Of a stretch of DNA of 64,000 nucleotides, positions 7,432-15,473 are shown one piece after another. Below the pieces are notes generated by a model. It saw only the letters and a program-made list of their open reading frames with translations. It ran no database searches and was not told the origin of the DNA. Both the position numbers and the translations under genes were made by a program. The stretch's first letter is position 1. Each line of letters opens with the position of its first letter. The stretch is from Oscillospiraceae bacterium (GTDB lineage: Bacteria; Bacillota; Clostridia; UMGS1810). The stretch spans positions 1 through 64,000 of the forward strand of contig JAJXRJ010000001.1 in assembly GCA_021629085.1 (NCBI GenBank), written 5' to 3'.

Positions 7432-9738
7432 ATGATGAAACGCTGTTTGTCTGTTTGTTTGGCATTGACATTGCTGTGTACACTTTTTTCAGCGGCACCG
7501 GCAATTGCCGAAGATGGAATTGAAATCACCATCAACGGTGCGGCGCAGGTCTTTGACCAAATGCCAGTGATGGTAAATGACCGCGTGCTGGTTCCCATGC
7601 GCGGCATCTTTGAAGCACTGGGGGCAGAGGTTTCCTGGGATGACGCAACGCAGACTGCAACTGGCACCAAGGACGGCAAGGTTGTGTCGCTCTCCATTGG
7701 GAATACGCAAGCTTCCATTGACGGGACTGCCGTCACATTGGACGTCCCTGCACAGCTGATTTCCGACCGGACGATGGTTCCGGTGCGGTTTATTTCAGAA
7801 GCACTGGGCGCACAGGTTTCCTGGGATGATGCGGCAAATACTGTCATTATCGCAGCTGCAAAAGGGAATTATCCCTACCCTGACGCGGCAAACGCAGGTA
7901 TGCGCCGGCCCGTGCCAGATAATTTTTCGACAGGGAAAAGCTATGAAGACTTAATCTATTTTAACGACAAGGGTAGCCCAGACGAAGCGTTTGCAAGCCT
8001 TCCACAGGGTACGGTAATTGTTTCAGAAGAGGACTTTTTAAATGCAGACACCGAGGGTACTGCAAACTATGGCCCCATTACCGTGGTGGATGTGGAAGGG
8101 CAGCCGTTTGACAAAGCGCTGCGGTTTGAGGTGCAAAAAGTACCGGATGCAATTTACAGCTACAATGCCCGTATCCTCTTTGACTCCGTGCTGGAAGAGG
8201 GGCATATCTATTTATTAAAGGTTTCCATGCGCACAGTAAGCGGCGGCGATATTGACTCCGGCGTAGGCAAAGTACAGCTGACCGTGCAGGAACGCGAAAC
8301 CAACTCCTATAGCGGCGCCGTGCAAAAGGATATCATGGTTCCCGGAGAGTGGACCACTACCTATATCCCCTTCTCCCCCACCTCTCTTACCGCCAATAAA
8401 AAATTCCGCATCCAGGTGCGGCCCGGCTATTTTGAACAAGTGGTGGAAGTGGGCGGCTATCAGCTGATTGACTACGGCACATCTGTAACAATGGACGATA
8501 TGCCGGATTCCTCCTACTATCCCGGCATGGAGCAGGACGCGCAGTGGCGCAGGGACGCATGGGCTAGGATTGAGCAAAACCGCAAGGGCGATATCAATGT
8601 GCTGGTGCAGGACGCCGCTGGAAATCCCGTGCCAAACGCGGACGTACAGCTTAACATGTATGAGCATGAATTTGAGTGGGGAACTGCATTAAACTCCAAT
8701 CTACTCGGATTAGAGGGGACTGACGGCGACCAATACCGCAATGCCGTACCGAAATATTTTAACAGTGCCGTTTTAGAAAATGAACACAAATGGGTTTATT
8801 ATGAAGAAGACCCGCAGCGTGCCATGGATATGGTGGACTGGGCGCTCGCGAATGGTATCAAACACTTGCGCGGGCACGCACTTATGTGGGACCGTTCCTA
8901 TTCTGACGGCAACTCCTCCTTCCCGCTGGCGCTCTACAATGTGTTTAACGACCGCGCGGCAATGGACGCTATGATTAAAGAGCACATTTTTGAAGAAGCA
9001 GGTGCGTTTACCGGAAAAATTCAGGACTGGGATGTGCTAAATGAAATGGCGCACATTGACACCACCACAGTGTTTAAAACCACCTATGGCCCGGAAATTT
9101 ACAAGGACTGGTTTGCATGGGCACGCGAAGCGGCGCCGGATGCCGACCTCTATGTGAACGAAGGCGTTGCAAAAGACACCAAATCAACTGGATATCAAGA
9201 CTATAAAGAATTTTTAGACTGGGCCAAGGCCAATAACTTAGACTACGACGGCATTGGTATTCAGGGCCACCTAGGCGGGTATCCCTTTGACCCCATGGAC
9301 TTTTACGCGCTTTTGGAAGACTTTGCGCAGTATGGCAAAAAAATTAAAATTACAGAGTTTGACGCTAAGACAAGCGGCTCAAATAACACCAATCCAGAGC
9401 TGATTGGCAACTTTACACGCGATATTTTAATTGCGACGTTTAGCCACCCATCCGTGGAAGGCCTCTACATGTGGGGCTTCTGGGATGCCCGCTGGACCGA
9501 CGCACCGCTGTTTTTCGATGATTGGTCATTAAAGCCCTCAGGCGAACAGTTTGCAGACCTTGTCTACAACAAATGGTGGACGGAAGAGGCCGGCACAACG
9601 GGCACAGACGGTACATTTTCTACCCGCGGCTACTATGGCGACTATGACATTACCGTAACAGCAAACGGCCAGAGCAAAACCGTACAGGCACAATGTTATA
9701 AAGGAAATGACAACACGATTGTGGTAACGCTTGGGTAA
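7432..9738 (+). CDS. Secreted GH10 endo-1,4-beta-xylanase with copper-amine-oxidase-N-like stalk
   Basis: This 768-residue extracellular hydrolase should cut the xylan backbone. Order: signal peptide (1-26); a copper-amine-oxidase-N-like domain (about 30-145) built of two half repeats, each with VPxR...EALGAxVSWDDA; a beta-rich segment (about 190-360) resembling a carbohydrate-binding jelly roll; a GH10 catalytic barrel (about 390-710); and a short C-terminal beta tail. The acid/base is Glu538 in WDVLNEM and the nucleophile is Glu642 in ITEFDA. GHALMWDRS is the usual GH10 substrate strand. No SLH or dockerin is present, so the N-terminal domain may attach it to the wall. A GAGGGG site precedes ATG 7432; the next codon, ATG 7435, is an alternative. 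Confidence 0.93.
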   Translation: MMKRCLSVCLALTLLCTLFSAAPAIAEDGIEITINGAAQVFDQMPVMVNDRVLVPMRGIFEALGAEVSWDDATQTATGTKDGKVVSLSIGNTQASIDGTAVTLDVPAQLISDRTMVPVRFISEALGAQVSWDDAANTVIIAAAKGNYPYPDAANAGMRRPVPDNFSTGKSYEDLIYFNDKGSPDEAFASLPQGTVIVSEEDFLNADTEGTANYGPITVVDVEGQPFDKALRFEVQKVPDAIYSYNARILFDSVLEEGHIYLLKVSMRTVSGGDIDSGVGKVQLTVQERETNSYSGAVQKDIMVPGEWTTTYIPFSPTSLTANKKFRIQVRPGYFEQVVEVGGYQLIDYGTSVTMDDMPDSSYYPGMEQDAQWRRDAWARIEQNRKGDINVLVQDAAGNPVPNADVQLNMYEHEFEWGTALNSNLLGLEGTDGDQYRNAVPKYFNSAVLENEHKWVYYEEDPQRAMDMVDWALANGIKHLRGHALMWDRSYSDGNSSFPLALYNVFNDRAAMDAMIKEHIFEEAGAFTGKIQDWDVLNEMAHIDTTTVFKTTYGPEIYKDWFAWAREAAPDADLYVNEGVAKDTKSTGYQDYKEFLDWAKANNLDYDGIGIQGHLGGYPFDPMDFYALLEDFAQYGKKIKITEFDAKTSGSNNTNPELIGNFTRDILIATFSHPSVEGLYMWGFWDARWTDAPLFFDDWSLKPSGEQFADLVYNKWWTEEAGTTGTDGTFSTRGYYGDYDITVTANGQSKTVQAQCYKGNDNTIVVTLG

Positions 9739-9755
9739 AATAAACACCTAAAAAA

Positions 9756-9822
9756 CCTCCATGCTATTTTTGGCAGCCATATGCGAACATATCGCTGATA
9801 AACAATATAGCATGGAGGTTTT
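9756..9822 (+). terminator. Long-loop terminator after the xylanase gene
   Basis: A 12-bp perfect stem (9756-9767 with 9807-9818, CCTCCATGCTAT / ATAGCATGGAGG) is followed by TTTT. The 39-nt loop contains its own small hairpin, ATATG-CGAA-CATAT (9779-9792). The size is unusual for a simple terminator, but the position 18 bases after the stop fits. Confidence 0.7.
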
Positions 9823-9890
9823 CTCATGCAGATGCGATGCTTTTTAATGCGGCTTCCAACCACACGATAGCCACATGGTTTTTATTTTTT

Positions 9891-9926
9891 GACAAAAAAG
9901 GACGGGAAGCAAATTCCCGTCCTTTT
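9891..9926 (-). terminator. Terminator after the small peptide gene
   Basis: A 13-bp perfect stem (AAAAGGACGGGAA / TTCCCGTCCTTTT) with a 5-nt loop is followed on the minus strand by a TTTTTTGTC tract. It lies 13 bases after the stop of the 50-residue ORF. This supports that ORF being the transcribed last gene of its operon. Confidence 0.88.
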
Positions 9927-9938
9927 AATATTACCAGA

Positions 9939-10091
9939 TTAGTTCCATTTGGAATTCCAGCTCTGTGTCACAATGGTGCTTACCCCTTCGCCGGGATCAA
10001 CAATGTCGCTCGTTGTCCCGCTCACGGTGATCACATCTTCTGTTTCAAACGCTTCAATCAGCGCAACGGGTTTTTCATATTTCAATTTCAT
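9939..10091 (-). CDS. Small 50-residue peptide, KP...EDVIT-SG type, unknown function
   Basis: This complete small ORF runs from ATG at 10091 to TAA at 9939 and encodes 50 residues. It begins MKLKYEKPVALIEAFE, continues with EDVITVSGTTSD and ends SWNSKWN. AAAGGAT lies about 9 nt upstream. It follows the secreted carbohydrate-binding-like gene by 33 bases, is co-directional with it, and is itself followed by a strong terminator. The N-terminal pattern (basic start, KP pair, aromatic/acidic stretch, then EDVIT-SG) resembles, from memory, small uncharacterised ORFs in Clostridia genomes; I have not searched. It has no signal peptide, membrane segment or Cys, and the C-terminal half is Gly/Ser/Asp/Thr-rich with two Trp. 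A precursor or chaperone-like role would be guesswork. Confidence 0.75.
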   Translation of the reverse strand: MKLKYEKPVALIEAFETEDVITVSGTTSDIVDPGEGVSTIVTQSWNSKWN

Positions 10092-10124
10092 TTCGGCATC
10101 ATCCTTTCTAAATGATAGAACGCC

Positions 10125-11783
10125 TTACTGCGCCGGTGCGAGGACCGTGTTTAACGTAGTGGTATCTTCATCGGAAACCGTAGTTGTGGTTGCACCGTTA
10201 AAGAAATACACACTGGAGTTTGCATAAATCGCTCTGTCTTTTGCGTCATCCGGAATGCCGGTCAGAACACTTGCAAAGGTAACCGTACCGTTTCCGCCAT
10301 CCATAGAAACAATTTCAGGAACTTCAATCTCGTCCACGGTATAGTTTTCTTTGTCATCTTTTAAATCTTCCGGAACAAAGTAAGTAGAAATTTTGTAGAT
10401 ATCGCAATCGGTGCCCAAGTCAACAGTGGTGACGTAGTAGTACGCATCCTGTGCGCCGTTTGCCGCTGCTTTTGCTTCGCTCATGGTCACAGTGGGGTCA
10501 ACCGCAGGCGCCGGAATTTCAGACGGATCGATTTCTTCTATGGCAAAATCGTCCACATAGAAGGTACCCGCAAACGGATACTGACCTACCTGGCAAAAAC
10601 GAACCGCATTAACGCTATCTGTCACCGCACCTTCGTCAATGGTGAAATAAATGTCAAGGGGCGTCCAGGTGTTCCACTTTACATACTTGGAAACAATTTG
10701 ATATGCCGTGGTAGAATATTTTGTACCCTGGGGGCCGTACATGCCAATGTTTACCACCTGGCCTTCGCTTGCAGCAATCTCTTCTTCATCTGTTACAGGA
10801 AAACTTAGGTTATTGGTTTTGTCATAGTCTTTGTAGTACAACCCACCCGATTTATCCAAATAAACCCATGCAGAAATGTGGAACGCTTTTCCAAGATCCT
10901 GCTCCACCAGGGCTGATTGAAACACGTTTAAGAATTTGATTGCTCCGTTGTTGGAATAGCGGTTATATTTTTTCACACTCTTGGTGGCAGAGTGCGCCTG
11001 CTCATTCTCCACAACCTCTGGCCCGGCTGAATTCTCGCCGCCGCTTGAAATAAACGGATCGCCGGAATTGGAATAATTGCCAACATCATACGCTTCAAAA
11101 TCTTGCGTGTAGCTTAACGGTATATCTTCATAAGCCGTTTCGCCCTTTTCTTCCCACACAATGTCGTCAACGTACAACTTTGCCGCATAGTTTGCATCTT
11201 TTCCGCCGTCAAACCGCAAATCGCCGTACCGGCCAGCCACCGTAACATCCGCAGTCACAGTAAACTCAATGGAAAACGGCGTCCAAACCCCTTTGTTAAT
11301 ATTTAGCTCGCCGGTTGAATAAGTAGTAGTGTCAGTAGTGGGCTTTTTCCCGTCAGGCAAACTTGTCTCTTTCCCAATCATGCTCATGCGCACAGTTGTA
11401 TTTTCTTTTGCATCGCTTCCTGCCGTTTCCTCCACATAGAGCTGCGCAGTGACACGGATCGTTTTCCCCACATCCTCTGCATCAAATGTGATGGTGTCAA
11501 GAACCTTCATCCCTTGGCCTTTTGCTGTTCTTTTTACAAGCGCATAATAATCGCCCGACTTTGCAGCAATCGTGCCATTCCCATCTCCATTGGAAGCCCG
11601 GCCTGCAAATTCCGGGTCGCTGCCTGCGTTCGCAAAGCTGTATCCTGTCTCTTGTTCAAAACCACAAGTTGCAAGTTCTGTCCACGCGTCGTTCGTCGGC
11701 TGGTATTTCGCCATTGCTGTCATGGAAAGCCCAAAGGTAAACATGACGGATAAGGCCAATACCAATGCCAGTCCTTTTTTCAA
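10125..11783 (-). CDS. Secreted protein with two carbohydrate-binding-like modules
   Basis: This roughly 552-residue exported protein has no recognisable catalytic residues. A signal peptide (about 1-25, ending TAMA) is followed by two jelly-roll-like segments (about 30-205 and 215-420). Each ends in the strand typical of CBM4/9-like folds (KLYVDDIVWEE and TFYVDDFAIEE). A C-terminal beta domain of about 120 residues closes it. TTG at 11783 is preferred because AAAGGGG lies 9 nt upstream; the ATG at 11792 directly abuts that site. A carbohydrate-binding or cell-wall-binding role is inferred. It is the first gene of an operon with the 50-residue peptide gene. A small hairpin (11812-11828) lies in its leader. 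Confidence 0.8.
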   Translation of the reverse strand: MKKGLALVLALSVMFTFGLSMTAMAKYQPTNDAWTELATCGFEQETGYSFANAGSDPEFAGRASNGDGNGTIAAKSGDYYALVKRTAKGQGMKVLDTITFDAEDVGKTIRVTAQLYVEETAGSDAKENTTVRMSMIGKETSLPDGKKPTTDTTTYSTGELNINKGVWTPFSIEFTVTADVTVAGRYGDLRFDGGKDANYAAKLYVDDIVWEEKGETAYEDIPLSYTQDFEAYDVGNYSNSGDPFISSGGENSAGPEVVENEQAHSATKSVKKYNRYSNNGAIKFLNVFQSALVEQDLGKAFHISAWVYLDKSGGLYYKDYDKTNNLSFPVTDEEEIAASEGQVVNIGMYGPQGTKYSTTAYQIVSKYVKWNTWTPLDIYFTIDEGAVTDSVNAVRFCQVGQYPFAGTFYVDDFAIEEIDPSEIPAPAVDPTVTMSEAKAAANGAQDAYYYVTTVDLGTDCDIYKISTYFVPEDLKDDKENYTVDEIEVPEIVSMDGGNGTVTFASVLTGIPDDAKDRAIYANSSVYFFNGATTTTVSDEDTTTLNTVLAPAQ

Positions 11784-11916
11784 ACCAATCATCCCCTTTT
11801 ATCATATTTCAGGGCACACTACGCCCTATTTTATAGATTAAGTATATCATATTGTCCCAAATCTAGAAATAGGTTTTTTCACCAAATATTTAATCTTATT
11901 TTTGTAAATATTTTAC

Positions 11917-11953
11917 AAAAAACCGCTCCAGGCAGATTTTTACCCAGAGCGGT
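11917..11953 (-). terminator. Terminator of RNase P RNA gene
   Basis: Stem ACCGCTC / GAGCGGT (11947-11953 with 11922-11928) has an 18-nt loop and is followed on the minus strand by TTTTTT. It lies 14 bases past the 3' end of rnpB. Confidence 0.85.
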
Positions 11954-11966
11954 TTTGTCTTAAAAA

Positions 11967-12307
11967 CGAGCAGGCCTGTAAGCCGGGTTCTGTCTTGGAT
12001 AGCCATCTATCTAGACCATACATTTCTATATGGTTCCAGCCACCTCTATCGGAGAAATATCGGGCCAATATACGCTCTCCTTTACACGGTGTTGCATCAG
12101 GTGGGGTTTACACGCCAAACCAGTCTCCTGGCCTGCGGTGAGCTCTTACCTCGCCTTTTCACCCTTGCCTTAACGGCGGTTGTTTTCTGTTGCACTTTCC
12201 TTAGAGTCGCCTCCACCGGGAACTACCCGGCACCCTGCCCTGTGATGCCCGGACTTTCCTCATATGCAGCCTTTCGGCATTGCATATGCGGCTATCCGGC
12301 CTGCTCG
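11967..12307 (-). ncRNA. rnpB: RNase P RNA, bacterial class A type
   Basis: This is the catalytic RNA that trims 5' leaders from pre-tRNAs. The 5' end GAGCAGGCCGGAT pairs with the 3' end CAGGCCTGCTC (P1). Conserved landmarks on the minus strand are GAGGAAAGTCCGGGC near the 5' end, the GGTAAGAGCTCACCG region mid-molecule, and the 3' CAGAACCCGGCTTA element. The length is about 341 nt. It has its own promoter and terminator. ORFs called across it on either strand are not genes. Confidence 0.95.
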
Positions 12308-12311
12308 GTTT

Positions 12312-12341
12312 ACTATACCACACCAATGTGCGCGTTGTCAA
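12312..12341 (-). promoter_or_regulatory. rnpB promoter
   Basis: Consensus TTGACA (12336-12341), 18-bp spacer, TATAGT (12312-12317), a few bases upstream of the RNase P RNA 5' end. Its -35 overlaps the last codons of the nif3-like gene. Confidence 0.85.
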
Positions 12342-13132
12342 ATATAAGTTTCAAAGACGCGCTTGTTGGCCTCACTTTTGATATAGCGAAGCTGCGGGAA
12401 TTTTGGCTTTAGATAGTCGAAAAAGAAATCCTGTGCAATGATTTCGGTATCGTAGTGCCCGGCGTCAATGACGCACATGCCGCGCTCATAGGCGCCGCGC
12501 ACGACGCTGTATTTAAAATCGCCCGTGATAAACAGCTCCACATTGTTTTCATAGCAGCGGTCAATGATGCTGGTGCCGCCGCCTGTGTTAATCGCCACGC
12601 GGGTGATTGTTTTTTCCAAATCGCCGCAGTACTTCACTCCCGAAATGCCAAACACGGTTTTGCAGCGGTCCAGCATTTGCCGGAGTGTAACGGCGGTTTT
12701 TAAATCCGTATACCGTCCAAATCCGTGCTGGATGCCATCCCGCTCTACCGTGACGTCCAGCACCCGTGTATCGGCAAGACCCAGCATATCTGCCATTTTG
12801 TCGTTTAGCCCGCCTCTTGCCACATCCAAATTGGTGTGTGCAGCGTAAAAAGAAATGCCGTTTGCAACAAGACGGCGCACAGTTTTTTGCACCGGGTCGT
12901 GCTCCGTCATCTGCTGTACCGGTTCAAACATGAGCGGATGGTGGGAAACAATGAGGTCCACGCCTTGCTGCGCCGCCTCTGCCACTACAAATTCGTCCAC
13001 ATCCAGCGTCACCATCACAGTTTGCACCTGCTGGTTGGAATCGCCGACCAAAAGCCCTACGTTGTCCCAGTTTCCCGCAAATTCGCGCGGGCAAAGCGCC
13101 TCAATGTGCGCTGCAATCTCTGCCACATTCAT
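12338..13132 (-). CDS. Nif3-like dinuclear metal centre protein (YqfO/DUF34)
   Basis: Nif3/DUF34 proteins form toroidal hexamers with a two-metal site; the biochemical role is unsettled (GTP cyclohydrolase I-like and metal-insertion roles have been proposed). The 264-residue form here is the short one without the PII-like insert. Metal-binding motifs are visible: SHHPLMF near residue 64, AHTNLD and, near the C terminus, DAGHYDTE. GGGAGGT precedes ATG 13132 by 7 nt. It lies 5 bases after trmK, the same pairing as yqfN-yqfO in Bacillus. The rnpB promoter begins inside its stop region. Confidence 0.93.
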   Translation of the reverse strand: MNVAEIAAHIEALCPREFAGNWDNVGLLVGDSNQQVQTVMVTLDVDEFVVAEAAQQGVDLIVSHHPLMFEPVQQMTEHDPVQKTVRRLVANGISFYAAHTNLDVARGGLNDKMADMLGLADTRVLDVTVERDGIQHGFGRYTDLKTAVTLRQMLDRCKTVFGISGVKYCGDLEKTITRVAINTGGGTSIIDRCYENNVELFITGDFKYSVVRGAYERGMCVIDAGHYDTEIIAQDFFFDYLKPKFPQLRYIKSEANKRVFETYI

Positions 13133-13137
13133 CTTTT

Positions 13138-13827
13138 TTACCTCCCTTTGTGTATGTTTAACGCCGTTTCATAATAAAAACGCTCCTGCATATAGCCGTC
13201 CAGTTCTTTGCCCTTTGATGCAGATTTTCGCATGCCTTCAATAATTCCATTTACAACATGAAGCCGGTGTTCCATATATGCTTCAAACAACGGGCCACCC
13301 GCTTCTAACAGGCGTTTTCCCACATAAAAATCGAATTCACTGCCATCCTCGTGTCCACGGCGAACAGCCAAAACATTGTAAATTTTGTGTTCTTCCTTTG
13401 CCAGCGCCTCGTTCAAAATGATAAACCCATTTTTGCATAAATACCGCCGCACTTCAGAAACTGCAATCATGGGCTGTAAAATAAGCGTGGTATTTCCGCC
13501 AATTTTCTCCATACCGGCATTTAAAATTTCCAAAATTAACGGGCCGCCCATACCGGCAATCACAATGGTGTCCGCTTCACACGGCGAAAGTTTTTCCAAG
13601 CCATTGGAAAGCCGGGTTTCAATCTGGCCGCTCATTCCAAATTTTTCGATGTTGGCGCGTGCAATTTTTAACGGCCCCGGCCGCACATCACACGCAATAG
13701 CGGTTTTGGCCAGGCCGTTTTTGATGCAATAGATAGGCACATAGCCATGGTCTGTGCCAATATCGGCCAGCGTGATGCACGGCAAAATCAAATCCGAAAT
13801 CGCCTGTAGCCTTGGGGTCAGCCGCAT
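13138..13827 (-). CDS. trmK: tRNA (adenine22-N1)-methyltransferase
   Basis: This SAM-dependent enzyme methylates N1 of A22 in the D-loop region of tRNAs. The Rossmann SAM motif reads ADIGTDHGYVP, near residue 21, and the family motif IVIAGMGG follows near residue 90. Its 229-residue length is typical. GGGAGGA precedes ATG 13827. It is followed at once by nif3, as in other Firmicutes. A strong terminator stands only about 20 bases before its start, so how it is transcribed is unclear. Confidence 0.92.
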   Translation of the reverse strand: MRLTPRLQAISDLILPCITLADIGTDHGYVPIYCIKNGLAKTAIACDVRPGPLKIARANIEKFGMSGQIETRLSNGLEKLSPCEADTIVIAGMGGPLILEILNAGMEKIGGNTTLILQPMIAVSEVRRYLCKNGFIILNEALAKEEHKIYNVLAVRRGHEDGSEFDFYVGKRLLEAGGPLFEAYMEHRLHVVNGIIEGMRKSASKGKELDGYMQERFYYETALNIHKGR

Positions 13828-13847
13828 AAAATTCCTCCCGTCCCGAT

Positions 13848-13882
13848 AAAAAGCGCATACCGCCCATCATAGGGATATGCGC
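13848..13882 (-). terminator. Terminator after cpsB
   Basis: Stem GCGCATA / TATGCGC (13876-13882 with 13853-13859), 16-nt loop, then TTTTT on the minus strand. It begins right after the cpsB stop and ends about 20 bases before the trmK ATG, leaving almost no room for a separate trmK promoter. Confidence 0.75.
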
Positions 13883-13884
13883 AC

Positions 13885-14604
13885 TTAACGTTCATTTTCC
13901 GTGCAAAAAAGCGCCTCTGCGTTTTTTAAAAGCTGCTGCCTTGCCGCATTTCCATACCGCTTTTCAACTTGCTGCATTGCAGAAAACAGGCAGGGCTTAC
14001 GGGTGGTTAGATTGTGGCAGTCCGATCCAATCACCTGCACATGCCCATTCTGCATGAGCGCATCCACCACTTTTTTGCTGTGCCGGTCTAGCACCGACTC
14101 CGCATTTACCTGAATTGCTGTTTCCATCAAAAATAGCTTTTCAAATGCTGCAATTTCGCTTTTCTTTTCGATATAGCGTTCTAAATGTGCAATGACCGGC
14201 CTTAAATTTTGCCGCGCAATCACAGCATAAATTTCATCATAAATCCATGGGGCGTGCCAGTTAAAATACGGAAGCTCCAGTAAAATGCTGTTTGTCCCTT
14301 CCGCACACAAGGCATCAAGCCCCTCTAGCTGCGAAAGATCCGGCGCAATGCGTACCTCTGCGCCAAGAATGATACGGGGAAGCGGCACGCCCTGCTGCTG
14401 CGCGGCTTCCTGCACTGCGGCAAGCGACGATGCGCGCCTTTCTAAAAAGGATGGCACGTCCATGCGTTCCGCATAAAAGTGCGGCGTGGCAACAACCGTG
14501 TCCACCCCTTGGGCGAGCTGTGCGGCAAATATCGAAAGTGATTCCGGCACTGATTTTGCGCCGTCATCTAAAAAAGGCAAACAATGTGTGTGAACGTCAA
14601 CCAC
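13885..14604 (-). CDS. cpsB: PHP-type tyrosine-protein phosphatase (CpsB/CapC family)
   Basis: This manganese-dependent protein tyrosine phosphatase of the polymerase-histidinol-phosphatase fold normally dephosphorylates the partner BY-kinase and so tunes capsule or exopolysaccharide output. Metal-binding motifs are DVHTH (His5, His7), TPHFY, HLERY and GSDCH. Its 239 residues are typical. The GTG start at 14604 has GAAAGGGA 9 nt upstream. It directly follows the cpsD kinase gene. No polysaccharide-synthesis locus adjoins the pair, so the target pathway is elsewhere or is the membrane glycosyltransferase 5 kb away. Confidence 0.92.
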   Translation of the reverse strand: MVDVHTHCLPFLDDGAKSVPESLSIFAAQLAQGVDTVVATPHFYAERMDVPSFLERRASSLAAVQEAAQQQGVPLPRIILGAEVRIAPDLSQLEGLDALCAEGTNSILLELPYFNWHAPWIYDEIYAVIARQNLRPVIAHLERYIEKKSEIAAFEKLFLMETAIQVNAESVLDRHSKKVVDALMQNGHVQVIGSDCHNLTTRKPCLFSAMQQVEKRYGNAARQQLLKNAEALFCTENER

Positions 14605-14628
14605 AAGCCCACATCCCTTTCCTGCGCA

Positions 14629-15402
14629 TTATTTAGGCTTTGCTTCACTATAATAATAGCCATATTTTGAGCCGCGTCCAAATTTACCCGATTTGGAATA
14701 ATACACACCCCGCTCTTCCACTGCGTTTAGAATGAAGCCCAAAATCTTTGCATTGGTAAACTGTAAGCTTTCCACAGACTTTTTAAGCGCATCGTGATTT
14801 GTGTACCGTTCCCGCACAACAATCACAACACCAGTGACATACTTTGCCACTGAAAGTGCGTCTGTCACCACGTTGACCGGCGGCATGTCGATGAAAACAT
14901 AATCGTATGATTTTGCGATCTCCTCCAAAAACGCCGCCATTTTTGGCGAAGACAGCAGCTCAGATGGATTGGGCGGGATGCGCCCTGCACAGATGACATC
15001 CAATTTATGGGCATCGTCATGTACAATAATATCTTCCATCTTTGCAAGGCCGCCCAAATAGTTGGCCAGTCCATGCTTGTTTGGCAAATCCAGCAGCTTG
15101 TGCACCTTCGGCTTTCTTAAATCGGCATCGATTAAAGCCACACGCTCTCCAGTTTGTGCAAAGGTGATGGCAGTGTTCACACAGGTGGTGGTTTTCCCAT
15201 CCGCCGGCATAGACGAAGTAAAAACAATTTTTTTGCTGCCTTCTTCTCCGGCAAGCGCATACATCAAATTGGTTCTTGCAGATTTATAGGCTTCCACAAC
15301 CGGAAATTTGGAATCACTGCTCAAAACGCACTGCCGAATATCCGCCTCCTTATCTACTTCCAATTTATTTTTCTTTTTAAAAAATTGCAGTAATGCCTTC
15401 AT
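14629..15402 (-). CDS. cpsD: Bacterial tyrosine kinase (CpsD/CapB family)
   Basis: This cytoplasmic BY-kinase of the ParA/MinD-like P-loop fold phosphorylates its own C-terminal tyrosines. Walker A is SSMPADGKTTT (about 63-73), Walker A' is LIDADLRKP and Walker B is FIDMPP. The C terminus carries a tyrosine cluster (GVYYSK, then KYGYYYSE). GAGGGAG precedes ATG 15402. Such kinases usually need a membrane adaptor (CpsC/CapA/Wzz type) for activity; none is found in this window. It is the first gene of a two-gene operon with cpsB. Confidence 0.93.
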   Translation of the reverse strand: MKALLQFFKKKNKLEVDKEADIRQCVLSSDSKFPVVEAYKSARTNLMYALAGEEGSKKIVFTSSMPADGKTTTCVNTAITFAQTGERVALIDADLRKPKVHKLLDLPNKHGLANYLGGLAKMEDIIVHDDAHKLDVICAGRIPPNPSELLSSPKMAAFLEEIAKSYDYVFIDMPPVNVVTDALSVAKYVTGVVIVVRERYTNHDALKKSVESLQFTNAKILGFILNAVEERGVYYSKSGKFGRGSKYGYYYSEAKPK

Positions 15403-15432
15403 TACGTCTCCCTCTACCCTGTTTTGCTTATA

Positions 15433-15461
15433 AGTATATCACGCCGCATTTTGATTTGCAA
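15433..15461 (-). promoter_or_regulatory. Promoter of cpsD-cpsB
   Basis: TTGCAA (15456-15461), 17-bp spacer, TATACT (15433-15438), about 30 bases before the cpsD start, in the short gap after the SDR gene. Confidence 0.75.
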
Positions 15462-15473
15462 GGTTAATTTTTT

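Noticed and set aside
9837..10115. 92-codon plus-strand frame
   Set aside because: It runs through a terminator hairpin and is antisense to the small peptide gene.
12089..12412. 107-codon frame on the plus strand
   Set aside because: It covers RNase P RNA; its codons are only the complement of a structural RNA.
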